A stretch of DNA of 64,000 nt, taken from positions 62,001 to 126,000 of the forward strand of contig CANGUG010000006.1 in NCBI GenBank assembly GCA_947457075.1. Reading direction: 5' to 3'. The notes beneath the pieces were generated by a model, which was given only the letters and a program-made list of their open reading frames with translations, did no database searches and was not told the DNA's origin. This DNA comes from Bacteroidota bacterium. GTDB lineage: Bacteria; Bacteroidota; Bacteroidia; Chitinophagales; Chitinophagaceae. The stretch's first letter is position 1; each line of letters begins with the position of its first letter. A program made the translations under genes and the position numbers. Of this stretch, positions 54,289 through 63,378 are shown one piece after another.

Positions 54289-55437
54289 CTACTTTATCAA
54301 TTTATTAAGTGTTTCCTCTAAGGCAGGACCTCTTAATTCAGTTGCAATTACCATCCCATTTGGATCTACTAATACATTAAATGGAATGCCTTCAATCTTA
54401 TAAGTACTTACCACGGTACTTTCCCATTTTTTAAGGTCACTTATATGTGCCCAGTTCAGATTGTCCGCTTTTATCGCTTCTTCCCAATCCTCTTTATTAT
54501 CGTCAAGTGATACACCCAATATGGTGAAATTTTTCTTTTTGAATTTTTCGTAAGCTTGAACAACATTCGGATTTTCCGCCCTACAAGGGCCGCACCAACT
54601 AGCCCAAAAATCAACCAATACATATTTACCTTTAAAACTACTTAATGTTACGATTTTCCCTTTTGTGTCAGCTAAGGCAATTTCTGGAGCAGGTTGCCCA
54701 ATGGCGATAGCACCTGGTGTTATATTGCTTTGTATTTGATTGCCAAGTGAAGTGGCAAAAGTAATTAATGCTTCTGATTTTGTTTTTTCAGCTGCAGATT
54801 TTGCAAGTGCCAATACCTGTGAGGTTTCCATTGATCTCATACTCAATCCCAATAAGTAATAAATCATGGAAGGATTAGTGGCATTGTTAATTGCATTTTG
54901 TGTAAAAGAATTTAATGCAGCAATTTTATTGTTTCTCTCTTTTTGTAAAGTGTCAATTGTTACAGCATCGCCATTGCTATTTTGCAACTCAGCCAATTTG
55001 TTCATTGTTTCAAAAATGGAAATATCTTTGGATTTATACTCCTTTAAAAATGCCATTAATGATTCACTTGTTTTTGATCCTTTAATTGTATAAGTTTCTA
55101 TTTTGCCAGGGTCCGCATTGATTTGAATATTTTTTTCATCGTTCACAAAAACAATTGAAAAGTTATTGATAGTATCATTTTCAATGGCTAAAATATAAAG
55201 ACCTTCGGTTTTTGCAATAAAGTCAAAATTATATTTACCATCTTGTTTCAAGGTAACAGAATCAAGGGTGATCATTTCTTTGCCATCAAAAGGAACTTCT
55301 TGCAGCACTAACTTTTTGTTTTCAGCATTTTGAATAGTGCCTGTTATGGAATAACGGGCTTCATTATTTTTATTATTACAGCTTACGAATACTGAAATAA
55401 CAATAAGCAACAAAAGTGATAAATGGATATTTTTCAT
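54289..55437 (-). CDS. TlpA-type thioredoxin lipoprotein with DUF4369 domain
   Basis: 382 residues. Lipobox near the start (IVISVFVSC). An N-terminal beta-sandwich DUF4369 domain (about 25-140, YSITGTIQNAENKKLVLQEV), a helical linker, and a C-terminal AhpC/TSA-thioredoxin domain with the active CxxC in WASWCGPCR near residue 280 and the cis-Pro region EGIPFNVLVD. Likely a periplasmic disulfide reductase. Thirteen bases after gatB on the same strand. Common in Bacteroidota. Confidence 0.92.
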   Translation of the reverse strand: MKNIHLSLLLLIVISVFVSCNNKNNEARYSITGTIQNAENKKLVLQEVPFDGKEMITLDSVTLKQDGKYNFDFIAKTEGLYILAIENDTINNFSIVFVNDEKNIQINADPGKIETYTIKGSKTSESLMAFLKEYKSKDISIFETMNKLAELQNSNGDAVTIDTLQKERNNKIAALNSFTQNAINNATNPSMIYYLLGLSMRSMETSQVLALAKSAAEKTKSEALITFATSLGNQIQSNITPGAIAIGQPAPEIALADTKGKIVTLSSFKGKYVLVDFWASWCGPCRAENPNVVQAYEKFKKKNFTILGVSLDDNKEDWEEAIKADNLNWAHISDLKKWESTVVSTYKIEGIPFNVLVDPNGMVIATELRGPALEETLNKLIK

Positions 55438-55450
55438 AGGTATAAATAAT

Positions 55451-56893
55451 TTAAGATAATTTTTTTTCTAGTAATTGTGTGGTTGTTTTTGGATCGGCTT
55501 TCCCTTTGCTCTTTTTCTTAATCTCACCCATAAATAAGCCTATTAATCCTTTTTTTCCTTTTTTATATTCTAATACTTTATCTGGATGTTCGGTGAGTAT
55601 TTCTTCAATCCATTTTTCAATTTCGTTCGTTGATTGCGTTTGAATTAAATTATGTTGGGTTGCATATTCAATAGGGGACTGTGGTTGAAGCATAATGGCT
55701 GTAAACACTTTCCCTGATGCTACAGAAAAATTTAGTTGTCCCATTTCAACCATTTCCATTAATGTAATGATGTTGGGAATAGACGCATAGATTCTTTGAT
55801 AACTTTTCCCTGTTTCATTTAAATAGGCTCTAATTGGTCCAATGATCCAATTAGCTGCTGCTTTATAATGTGTTGTATGTTGGGTTAATGCAATATAAAA
55901 ATCAGCTTCCTCCTTATGTTCACATAATTGATCAATATCATATTCGGGTAAACCATATATAATTTTCCAATTTTCCTTTAATGCATTAGGTAAGCTTGGT
56001 AAAGCGGCTTTTATAGCTGAGATATATTCCTTGGTTAAATGAAAAGGAGCTAAATCGGGGTCAGGAAAATAACGATAATCGTTTGCATCTTCCTTGTCAC
56101 GAATTGAAAAAGTGGTGTCATTGTCCGCATCAAAGCTTCTTGTTTGTTGTATGATAGCACCTCCTGTTTCCTTTAAATGAATAAGCCTTTCAATTTCGTA
56201 TTCGATTGCTTTTTTGATATTACGAATTGAATTTAAATTCTTCACTTCTACTTTCGTACCTAATTGGACTTCACCTTTTAGTCTTATGGAAATATTGGCA
56301 TCACACCTTAAACTACCTTCTTCCATATTCCCATCACATATCCCCAACCATCTTACGAGCTTGCGCACTTCAGTTACATATATGTAGGCGTCTTCAGCAG
56401 AATGAATACAAGGTTCAGTAACAATTTCAATAAGGGGTGTGCCTGCGCGATTTAAATCGATAAGTGTATGAGTAGGTGAAATATCATGTATGCTTTTCCC
56501 TGCATCTTCCTCTAAATGAATTCTATTTAATTGTATATTTTTTGGCCCACTTTCACTTTTAATTTTAACTTGACCTCCAATGCAAATGGGGGTTGTATGT
56601 TGTGAAATTTGGTAACCCTTGGGCAGGTCAGGATAAAAATAATTTTTTCTGGCAAAATAATTATCTTCTGCTATGTTAGATCCACAAGCCAATCCCATTT
56701 TGATTGCATATTCAATTGCTTTAGCGTTTGTTTTTGGGAGTGTGCCGGGATGTCCTAAAGTAATTGGACTCACATGTGTATTTGGATCGGCTCCAAAACT
56801 AGTAGCATCGCCACAAAATAATTTTGTGGCAGTAGCTAATTGTGCGTGAATTTCTAGCCCAATCACTGCTTCATATTTTCCCGTATCCAACAT
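55451..56893 (-). CDS. gatB: Asp/Glu-tRNA amidotransferase subunit B
   Basis: Transamidase that converts Glu-tRNA-Gln (and Asp-tRNA-Asn) to the amide form, with GatA and GatC. Starts MLDTGKYEAVIGLEIHAQLA; 13 codons upstream would overlap the -7 box and are not conserved. ARKNYFYPDLPKGYQISQHT, NLNSIRNIKKAIEYEIERL and DYRYFPDPDLAP are family signatures, and the C-terminal YqeY-like tRNA-binding tail is complete. 480 residues. GatA and GatC are not in the window. Confidence 0.97.
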   Translation of the reverse strand: MLDTGKYEAVIGLEIHAQLATATKLFCGDATSFGADPNTHVSPITLGHPGTLPKTNAKAIEYAIKMGLACGSNIAEDNYFARKNYFYPDLPKGYQISQHTTPICIGGQVKIKSESGPKNIQLNRIHLEEDAGKSIHDISPTHTLIDLNRAGTPLIEIVTEPCIHSAEDAYIYVTEVRKLVRWLGICDGNMEEGSLRCDANISIRLKGEVQLGTKVEVKNLNSIRNIKKAIEYEIERLIHLKETGGAIIQQTRSFDADNDTTFSIRDKEDANDYRYFPDPDLAPFHLTKEYISAIKAALPSLPNALKENWKIIYGLPEYDIDQLCEHKEEADFYIALTQHTTHYKAAANWIIGPIRAYLNETGKSYQRIYASIPNIITLMEMVEMGQLNFSVASGKVFTAIMLQPQSPIEYATQHNLIQTQSTNEIEKWIEEILTEHPDKVLEYKKGKKGLIGLFMGEIKKKSKGKADPKTTTQLLEKKLS

Positions 56894-56897
56894 GCAA

Positions 56898-56905
56898 CAA
56901 AAATA
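56898..56905 (-). promoter_or_regulatory. -7 box almost touching the gatB start
   Basis: Minus strand TATTTTTG ends 4 bases before the gatB ATG. As with comB, a start here would produce a leaderless mRNA. A TTG occurs 24 bases further up, a little too far for the standard -33. Confidence 0.45.
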
Positions 56906-56943
56906 CAGTAAATGAGGCATTTTTGCACGCAATCATAAAATAC

Positions 56944-56974
56944 AAAAGCCCCCTAAATACATTAGAGGGCTTTT
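56944..56974 (-). terminator. Terminator after the PDZ protein gene
   Basis: Minus strand AAAGCCCTCTAA / TTAGGGGGCTTT with one mismatch and a 5-base loop, ending in TTTTG. It lies 26 bases past the stop of the PDZ gene. Confidence 0.75.
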
Positions 56975-56999
56975 TATTCGTTTAACTATGAACACTATT

Positions 57000-58193
57000 C
57001 TATAAATCGGCTGTTTTTAGTTTTTTAGGTATTTTAACTTCAATACTTTTTTGTTCGCCATTTCTAAGAATGGTGAACTTTAAGTTTTGACCTTCTTTTA
57101 AGTATTCCCATTTCAAGTCAGCTACTTCTTTGACAACTTTATCATCCATTTTGGTGATAATATCATTTACTTTGAGTCCTGCTTTTTCAGCTGGTGAGGC
57201 TGTGGTAACTGTTTTAATTTTCACACCTTCCCCTGTTTCAAGGTCCTCAATTGAAATACCTAATTTTGGTTTTTTGTCCATGCTATTAATGATGCCATTC
57301 AGACCAGGTAAAGTAGGCATTTCGAAATTTTGGTCAGGTACAAATTGAAAACCACGACGCATTATATTGGGCATATTACCATTGGGGGAATTAAAAAATA
57401 ATACATTATTTTCTTCTTGTGCTTTATTTTTTGCTAAGGTTGCATTAATCTTTTTTTCTTTACCCTCTCTTTTTATGGTAATAGTTATTTTTTCATCAGG
57501 TTGGTATTTTCCAACGGCATCGTATAATGACTTTGGTCCGTCAATAGTTTGATCATTAATTTTTGTGATAATATCGTTTTCCTTTAATCCAGCTTTTTTT
57601 GCAGGACTATCATCACTCACTGTTTTAATTACAGCGCCTTTTTCTTGATCAGCCACTTCGGTCATAACCCCTAAAAATGCCTTATTGGAAGCTGTTGCTG
57701 GCACAAACATGTCTTCATAATTTTCAAATTCAATGCTTGCTTTTGTAGAATCAGCTGTGCCATTTTCATTGGGTTTGAATGCATTTCCCTTAGAGATAAT
57801 GATTCTACCTTTTTTGCTAATTCTAGGGTCATTTTTATCAACTGGTACACCATTAATTGTAACATTGTCACCGTCCACCATTACCGTCATATTAATAGAG
57901 GTATCTATTTTTACCACTTTAGGCGCTTTCTTTGAAATAATTTCTACTACACCGTTTCTGCCCTTATCACCATATTTACTAGTTGCATTTTGCCCTTTTA
58001 ATACACTGACTGATGCGATATCGGCAGGGGACATGTCCTCCATATTGGTATTATCAGTAATCACACCGTCAATCACCATTAATGGTTTATTAACAGTGTC
58101 TTTAGTTGTTTTTTTGATAATCACTACTTCCTGTGCAAACAGGGATGTACCTATAAATAACAGGGCAGTTATTCCAACAATTGTTTTTTTCAT
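57000..58193 (-). CDS. Exported protein with TonB-plug-like segment and two PDZ domains
   Basis: 397 residues, signal peptide MKKTIVGITALLFIGTSLFA. A short region (about 35-85) with PLMVIDGVITDNTNM, SVSVLKGQNATSKYG and GRNGVVEIISK looks like the plug domain of SusC/TonB receptors. Two PDZ domains follow (about 160-250 and 300-390), each with KKAGLKENDIITKIND or EKAGLKVNDIITKMDD. No protease domain. The fusion suggests a periplasmic adaptor that binds exposed C-termini. Ends with a strong terminator. Confidence 0.85.
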   Translation of the reverse strand: MKKTIVGITALLFIGTSLFAQEVVIIKKTTKDTVNKPLMVIDGVITDNTNMEDMSPADIASVSVLKGQNATSKYGDKGRNGVVEIISKKAPKVVKIDTSINMTVMVDGDNVTINGVPVDKNDPRISKKGRIIISKGNAFKPNENGTADSTKASIEFENYEDMFVPATASNKAFLGVMTEVADQEKGAVIKTVSDDSPAKKAGLKENDIITKINDQTIDGPKSLYDAVGKYQPDEKITITIKREGKEKKINATLAKNKAQEENNVLFFNSPNGNMPNIMRRGFQFVPDQNFEMPTLPGLNGIINSMDKKPKLGISIEDLETGEGVKIKTVTTASPAEKAGLKVNDIITKMDDKVVKEVADLKWEYLKEGQNLKFTILRNGEQKSIEVKIPKKLKTADL

Positions 58194-58332
58194 TTGCATA
58201 TTGTTCATTTTCATTTTTTAAAAGCGGATGCTAAATTACAATTACGAATTATTTAGTAGATCAAAAATAAGGGATTTATTTAACTACGAATTAATTCGCA
58301 AATGTTAATTTTTTAAAAATTTTGTCAACAAA

Positions 58333-58368
58333 AAGGCCTTAGAAATAGTTAGTCTTTTCTAAGGCCTT
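58333..58368 (-). terminator. Terminator after alaS
   Basis: A 13-bp stem AAGGCCTTAGAAA / TTTCTAAGGCCTT (with a 10-base loop), followed on the minus strand by TTTTTG. It lies 30 bases after the alaS stop and also marks the boundary with the PDZ gene. Confidence 0.85.
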
Positions 58369-58397
58369 GAATTTCAAATATTTATATCAAAACATCG

Positions 58398-61091
58398 TTA
58401 AAGCGTTGCCTTAATCACTTCAATGGCTTTAAGCAGTTGGCTCGCATCTTGGCCACCAGCAGTGGCTAAAGTTTTTTGACCACCACCACCGCCTTTAATA
58501 AGGGGTGCGATTTTTTCCTTGATAATGGCGGGCGCTTGCCATTGTTTGGTATTGGCAATAGACTCGCTTAGCGCTAAAGCAATATTTGCTTTACCACCCA
58601 CTTCAGCTGCTAAAACAACTACACTGTTTTCATGTATAGCACTTAATTGGTGGGCTAATTTTTTTAAATGCTCAGCACTACTTAATGACAATTGAACACC
58701 TAAGAAGGAAACTGTATTGATGGTCTCAAATTGAGTTTGGTATTTTTCAAACAACTCATTCACTAACAAAGCTTCTTGACTTTCTAATTGCTTACTAAGT
58801 TCTTTTTGATTTGATTGTAATGTACTTATTGTATCATTTAATACATCCACACTGGAGCTTTCATTCCATTCTGGGGCTGTAAAATTACTATTTAACTTTG
58901 CAGCTATACCAGCGCAAGCCTCTGTAAGTTGAATAATTTGCTTATGCAATTTTTCTTTTACTTCTGTTAAATATTTTGCAGCCGCTTCACCCACCACTCC
59001 TTCAATTCTTCTTACACCCGCTGCTACTGATGCTTCGGCTTTTAATATAAATTCTCCAATTTCTCCTGTATGACCAACATGGGTACCGCCGCACAATTCA
59101 ATAGAATAGGCGGGATCCATCATCACCACACGCACTTTGTCGCCGTATTTTTCTCCAAATAATGCCATGGCGCCTAATGCTATGGCTTCATCTTTACTCA
59201 TTTCGTTAATGACTACCGGCACATTTTCTTTTATTTTTTCATTGACTATTTTTTCAACACTTGCTATTTCCGCTTCTGTCATTTTTGCAAAGTGTGAAAA
59301 GTCAAATCTTAATTGATCGGCGTTTACTAAACTTCCTTTTTGAGCAACATGTTTGCCAAGTACATTTCTTAATGCTGCATGAAGTAAGTGTGTTGCAGAG
59401 TGGTGCTTTGTAGTATTGGCTCTTTGAACAGTAGCTACTTTTGCTGTTACTTTGGGTCCAATTGTTTTTGGTAAAGTATCAGTAAAGTGAATGAATAAAT
59501 TGTTCTCTTTCTTCGTATCTGTTACTTCAATTATGGAGCCGTCTTCAAATGTTAAGGTTCCTTTATCACCCACTTGTCCTCCACTTTCCGCATAAAAAGG
59601 AGTGCTAGCTAGTATCCATTGATAGCCCTCTTTCCCTTTCGCTTTTACATTACGATATTTGGTGACAATTGTATTTTCTTCTGTTTGTGTATAGCCCACA
59701 AATTGAGTAGGGGAGTCCTCGCCAATTAAAATCCAGTCCCCTGTATCTACAGCTGTTGCTGCCCTGCTTCGGTCCTTTTGTTGCTGCATTTCAGTTTCAA
59801 AACCTACTTCATCCACTTGAAGGTCATTTTCACTAGCAATTAACCTAGTTAAGTCTACTGGGAATCCATAAGTATCAAACAACTCAAACACTAATTTACC
59901 CTCAATAGTGGTCCCTTTTTTATGTGAGCTAATGATATCGTCAATACGTTTTAATCCCTTTTCTAAGGTTCTTAAAAATCCTTCTTCTTCCTCCTTTACA
60001 ACTTTGCTTACAAATTCTAATTGACTATTTAATTCAGGGAATACGTTTTCAAATTGCTTTGCAAGCGCTGGCATTAATTGATGTAATAATGGTTGCTTGT
60101 AGTCCAAGTAGGAATAATAATACCGAACAGCTCTTCTTAAAATTCTTCTAATTACATATCCTGCACCTGTATTGGAAGGCAATTGTCCGTCGGCGATGGT
60201 AAAAGCAATGGCACGAATATGGTCGGCAATAACCCTAAAAGCGACTGCTTCTTTGGTATCGCTAAAATCATATTTCTTTCCGGTGATATTGGCAACAATA
60301 TCAATAGTGCCCGTAAATACATCGGTATCGTAGTTGCTTTGCTTTCCTTGAATTACACGCACTAATCTTTCAAATCCCATTCCTGTATCCACATGCTTAG
60401 CAGGTAAAGGTTCTAGGCTACCATCTTTTTTTCGATTGTATTGTATAAATACATTGTTCCAAATTTCAATTACTTGAGGATGATCCATATTGACTAAATC
60501 ACGTCCTGGTACTTTTGCCATTTCTTCTGCTGAACGCATGTCCACATGTATCTCACTACATGGGCCGCAAGGGCCGGTGTCACCCATTTCCCAGAAATTA
60601 TCTTTTTTATTTCCGAAAATAATTTTTTCGTCTGGCACCCATTTTCTCCACTCTTCTAAGGCAACAGTGGATTGAGGTAAATTTTCGGCAGGGTCACCTG
60701 CAAAAACCGAAACATATAAACGTGCAGGATCTAATTTATACACTTTAGTCAATAATTCCCATGACCACTCAATAGCTTCTGCTTTAAAATAATTACCAAA
60801 ACTCCAGTTACCCAACATTTCAAACATCGTATGATGATAAGTATCAACACCTACTTCCTCCAAGTCATTGTGCTTGCCACTCACACGTAAACATTTTTGT
60901 GTATCTACAATTCTTGGATGACTTGGTTGCTGGTTACCTAAGAAAAAATCTTTAAATTGATTCATACCCGCATTGGTAAACAATAAAGTGGGATCATTTT
61001 TAATAACAATCGGTGCCGAAGGAACAATGGCATGTCCTTTGGATGCAAAAAAGTCTAAAAACTGTTGTCTAATTTCTGAGCTGGTCATCAT
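58398..61091 (-). CDS. alaS: Alanine-tRNA ligase
   Basis: Class II synthetase, 897 residues. Aminoacylation core at the N-terminus (MTSSEIRQQFLDFF, SAPIVIKNDPTLLFTNAGMN, and GAGYVIRRILRRAVRYYYSY), then the editing domain with HHSATHLLHAAL near residue 565 and CGGTHVGHTGEIG near 670 (zinc site), and the C-Ala domain with a coiled coil. The gene has a double ATG; either may be used. Divergent from the M23 peptidase. Confidence 0.98.
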   Translation of the reverse strand: MMTSSEIRQQFLDFFASKGHAIVPSAPIVIKNDPTLLFTNAGMNQFKDFFLGNQQPSHPRIVDTQKCLRVSGKHNDLEEVGVDTYHHTMFEMLGNWSFGNYFKAEAIEWSWELLTKVYKLDPARLYVSVFAGDPAENLPQSTVALEEWRKWVPDEKIIFGNKKDNFWEMGDTGPCGPCSEIHVDMRSAEEMAKVPGRDLVNMDHPQVIEIWNNVFIQYNRKKDGSLEPLPAKHVDTGMGFERLVRVIQGKQSNYDTDVFTGTIDIVANITGKKYDFSDTKEAVAFRVIADHIRAIAFTIADGQLPSNTGAGYVIRRILRRAVRYYYSYLDYKQPLLHQLMPALAKQFENVFPELNSQLEFVSKVVKEEEEGFLRTLEKGLKRIDDIISSHKKGTTIEGKLVFELFDTYGFPVDLTRLIASENDLQVDEVGFETEMQQQKDRSRAATAVDTGDWILIGEDSPTQFVGYTQTEENTIVTKYRNVKAKGKEGYQWILASTPFYAESGGQVGDKGTLTFEDGSIIEVTDTKKENNLFIHFTDTLPKTIGPKVTAKVATVQRANTTKHHSATHLLHAALRNVLGKHVAQKGSLVNADQLRFDFSHFAKMTEAEIASVEKIVNEKIKENVPVVINEMSKDEAIALGAMALFGEKYGDKVRVVMMDPAYSIELCGGTHVGHTGEIGEFILKAEASVAAGVRRIEGVVGEAAAKYLTEVKEKLHKQIIQLTEACAGIAAKLNSNFTAPEWNESSSVDVLNDTISTLQSNQKELSKQLESQEALLVNELFEKYQTQFETINTVSFLGVQLSLSSAEHLKKLAHQLSAIHENSVVVLAAEVGGKANIALALSESIANTKQWQAPAIIKEKIAPLIKGGGGGQKTLATAGGQDASQLLKAIEVIKATL

Positions 61092-61153
61092 GGATTGGAA
61101 TTTTAAGCTAATTCTTCTTTAAAAAGCTATATTTGTATAGTTTTTAAGAACCT

Positions 61154-61161
61154 CAAAGGTA
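61154..61161 (-). promoter_or_regulatory. -7 box of alaS
   Basis: Minus strand TACCTTTG matches TAnnTTTG and ends 62 bases before the alaS start, so the leader would be about 55 nt. A T-rich stretch (CTTTTC) is near the -33 place but is not TTTG. Confidence 0.4.
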
Positions 61162-61213
61162 AGGAAATAGGCCCTTTTTTGAAAAGAAATGATCTAATTA
61201 TCATAGCCAGACG

Positions 61214-62185
61214 ATGAAGAAAATTAAATATTACTTTAACACACATACCCTAAGGTTTGAAAAGCTGGATATCCCATTAAGGGTGCGTTTATTAAAGCTA
61301 TTTGGTTTCATTTTTGCGTCCATTGTAACGGCCGTTATTATTGTAATTCTTATTTTTCAATACATTGATTCTCCTAAGGAAAAGTTGTTGCGTCAACAAA
61401 ATGATGCCTATAAATCCAATTATAGTGTATTGCAGGAAAGAGTAAGGCAGTTAGAATTACAAATGACAGAGTTGGAGAATAGGGATAATGAAGTGTATCG
61501 ATCCATTTTTGAGGCGGATCCGATACCCGATAGCGCGCGTTTAAAAGAAATGGAAAAAAAGAAGGAAGTTAGAATGATCCAAAATTTAGCGAGTACCGAT
61601 TTAACCAATAATATAGCAGCTCAATTAAATAACCTTAGTTTAAGGCTTGCATTTCAGGATTCTTCCTATTTGGAAATTAATACCATGGTTAATAACAAGG
61701 AAAAATTGTTAAAAGCCATTCCTGCAATACAGCCTATTAGCAATAAAAATTTAAATAGAATTGGAAGTAGTTTCGGATTAAGAATTGACCCCATTTATAA
61801 AAATGTGCGCATGCACCAAGGGCTAGATTTTACGGCTCCTGCAGGAACACCCATTTATGCCACAGCAGACGGGGTGGTTTCCATAGCCGGTTTTAGCCCA
61901 GACGGTTACGGTAACAAAGTAATAATTAATCACGGGTATGGCTATGAAACCTTATATGGCCATATGCTTAAAGTAAATACACAGCCAGGACAGACTGTTG
62001 TGAGAGGACAGGTTATTGGATATGTAGGAAGTACCGGCAAAAGTACGGGCCCACATTGTCATTATGAAGTAAGAAAAAAAGGTGTTAAAGTAGATCCGAT
62101 TTATTATTTCTACAATGACTTAACCCCTGAAGAATTTGATAGGATTTTAAAAGCAGCGGCCAACAATAAACAAAGCCTTGACTAA
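61214..62185 (+). CDS. M23 family peptidoglycan endopeptidase
   Basis: 323 residues, inner-membrane anchored. One membrane segment near residue 35-55 (FIFASIVTAVIIVILIFQYI), a coiled coil near 70-105, and a C-terminal LytM domain with zinc ligands His-x3-Asp in MHQGLDFTAP near 200 and His-x-His in GPHCHYEVRKK near 280. Active site is complete, so it should cut cell-wall crosslinks during growth. It abuts the NTF2-like gene (stops adjacent, convergent). Confidence 0.93.
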   Translation: MKKIKYYFNTHTLRFEKLDIPLRVRLLKLFGFIFASIVTAVIIVILIFQYIDSPKEKLLRQQNDAYKSNYSVLQERVRQLELQMTELENRDNEVYRSIFEADPIPDSARLKEMEKKKEVRMIQNLASTDLTNNIAAQLNNLSLRLAFQDSSYLEINTMVNNKEKLLKAIPAIQPISNKNLNRIGSSFGLRIDPIYKNVRMHQGLDFTAPAGTPIYATADGVVSIAGFSPDGYGNKVIINHGYGYETLYGHMLKVNTQPGQTVVRGQVIGYVGSTGKSTGPHCHYEVRKKGVKVDPIYYFYNDLTPEEFDRILKAAANNKQSLD

Positions 62186-62608
62186 TTAGCTACTATGGTC
62201 GGCAATAATTTTCCACCCATCTTTTGTTTTTCGAAATAATAAGGTAAATACCCCATTTAAATTACCTACGGTTCTTGTTAAATGCCATTTTCCTATTACA
62301 AAGTAGTGATCAGTATTAAGTGATTTGATACTAATAATGTCAAAGTTTAATTTACCCATATGGCTGGTATCGGGGTATCCTTTTTTATAATTTGCCAAAG
62401 TGTTAGCATATCCATAAGTTGGACCATTTTTCCCAATAAATACGAGGCTATCACTTTCTAGGTACCCTAACATGAAGGATTCTACATTACCGTTGTTCCA
62501 AGATTTTGTTTGATTAGAAAGAAGGTCTTGGATCGCAATAACATCCTTGTTTTGTGCAAAGCCAATTTGACAATAGCAAAGCAATATTAAAATAAATAGT
62601 TTCTTCAT
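62186..62608 (-). CDS. Exported NTF2-like (DUF4440/SnoaL-type) protein
   Basis: 140 residues. Signal peptide MKKLFILILLCYCQIGFAQ, then a cone-shaped NTF2 fold: a helical start (AIQDLLSNQTKSWNNGNVES), strand-rich middle and the end DGWKIIADHSS, which is typical of DUF4440. No catalytic residues can be assigned. Confidence 0.85.
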   Translation of the reverse strand: MKKLFILILLCYCQIGFAQNKDVIAIQDLLSNQTKSWNNGNVESFMLGYLESDSLVFIGKNGPTYGYANTLANYKKGYPDTSHMGKLNFDIISIKSLNTDHYFVIGKWHLTRTVGNLNGVFTLLFRKTKDGWKIIADHSS

Positions 62609-62701
62609 TGTTCTATTTTTTTGTTTATCAATGTGTAATGCTGGTTTTTGAATGCAAGCAAAAGTTAAGATAAATTAATGAATTCTGCTTAATTTGTGCG
62701 C

Positions 62702-63307
62702 ATGAGTTACAAGGAGCATTTACAAAAAGACAAACACTTAGTTGCTTTATTATTGGAAGATTCCTATACTTTGAAGCGTAGAAAAAACACCGCAATTCGT
62801 TTAATGGCTAGCATTATAAGCCAACAATTAAGTACCAAAGTAGCTAAAATTATATTTGACCGTTTTTTGGCATTGTATCAACATAAAGAGCCTAGCTGTG
62901 CGCAAGTATTGGCAACCGATTTTGAATTATTAAGAGGGATAGGATTAAGCAATTCAAAAGTGAATTATGTAAAAAATGTAGCACAGTTTTTTTTGGATCA
63001 AAAAATTACCGATCAACAACTATATAAAATGCAGCCCGAGGAAGTGATTGACCTACTTACTCAAATTAAAGGAGTTGGAAGGTGGACGGTTGAAATGTTG
63101 TTGATGTTTAGTTTAGGCCATGAAAATGTATTTGCAGTGGACGATTTAGGCATACAACAAGCCATGATTAAGCTGTATAAAATAAAATATACTTCAAAAA
63201 AAGAGTTGCAAACTAAAATGATTGCTAAATCAAATGCTTGGGTACCCTATAAAACCTATGCATGTTTGCATTTATGGAAATGGAAGGATACTAAAGCGCC
63301 AGTATAA
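62702..63307 (+). CDS. DNA-3-methyladenine glycosylase, AlkA-like
   Basis: HhH-GPD base excision glycosylase, 201 residues. Hairpin-helix LLTQIKGVGRWTVEMLLMF near residue 120 and the catalytic Asp in ENVFAVDDLGIQQAM near 148. ASIISQQLSTKVAKIIFDRF near 35 is the family's first helix pair. No iron-sulfur cluster cysteines. ATG was chosen over a GTG two codons upstream. Likely removes alkylated purines. Confidence 0.92.
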   Translation: MSYKEHLQKDKHLVALLLEDSYTLKRRKNTAIRLMASIISQQLSTKVAKIIFDRFLALYQHKEPSCAQVLATDFELLRGIGLSNSKVNYVKNVAQFFLDQKITDQQLYKMQPEEVIDLLTQIKGVGRWTVEMLLMFSLGHENVFAVDDLGIQQAMIKLYKIKYTSKKELQTKMIAKSNAWVPYKTYACLHLWKWKDTKAPV

Positions 63308-63378
63308 AACCAAAGTGCGCATTGTTGCCCTATTTATTCCGCATCCCTACAGAACTGATGAAACTAAGATAATCCTTA

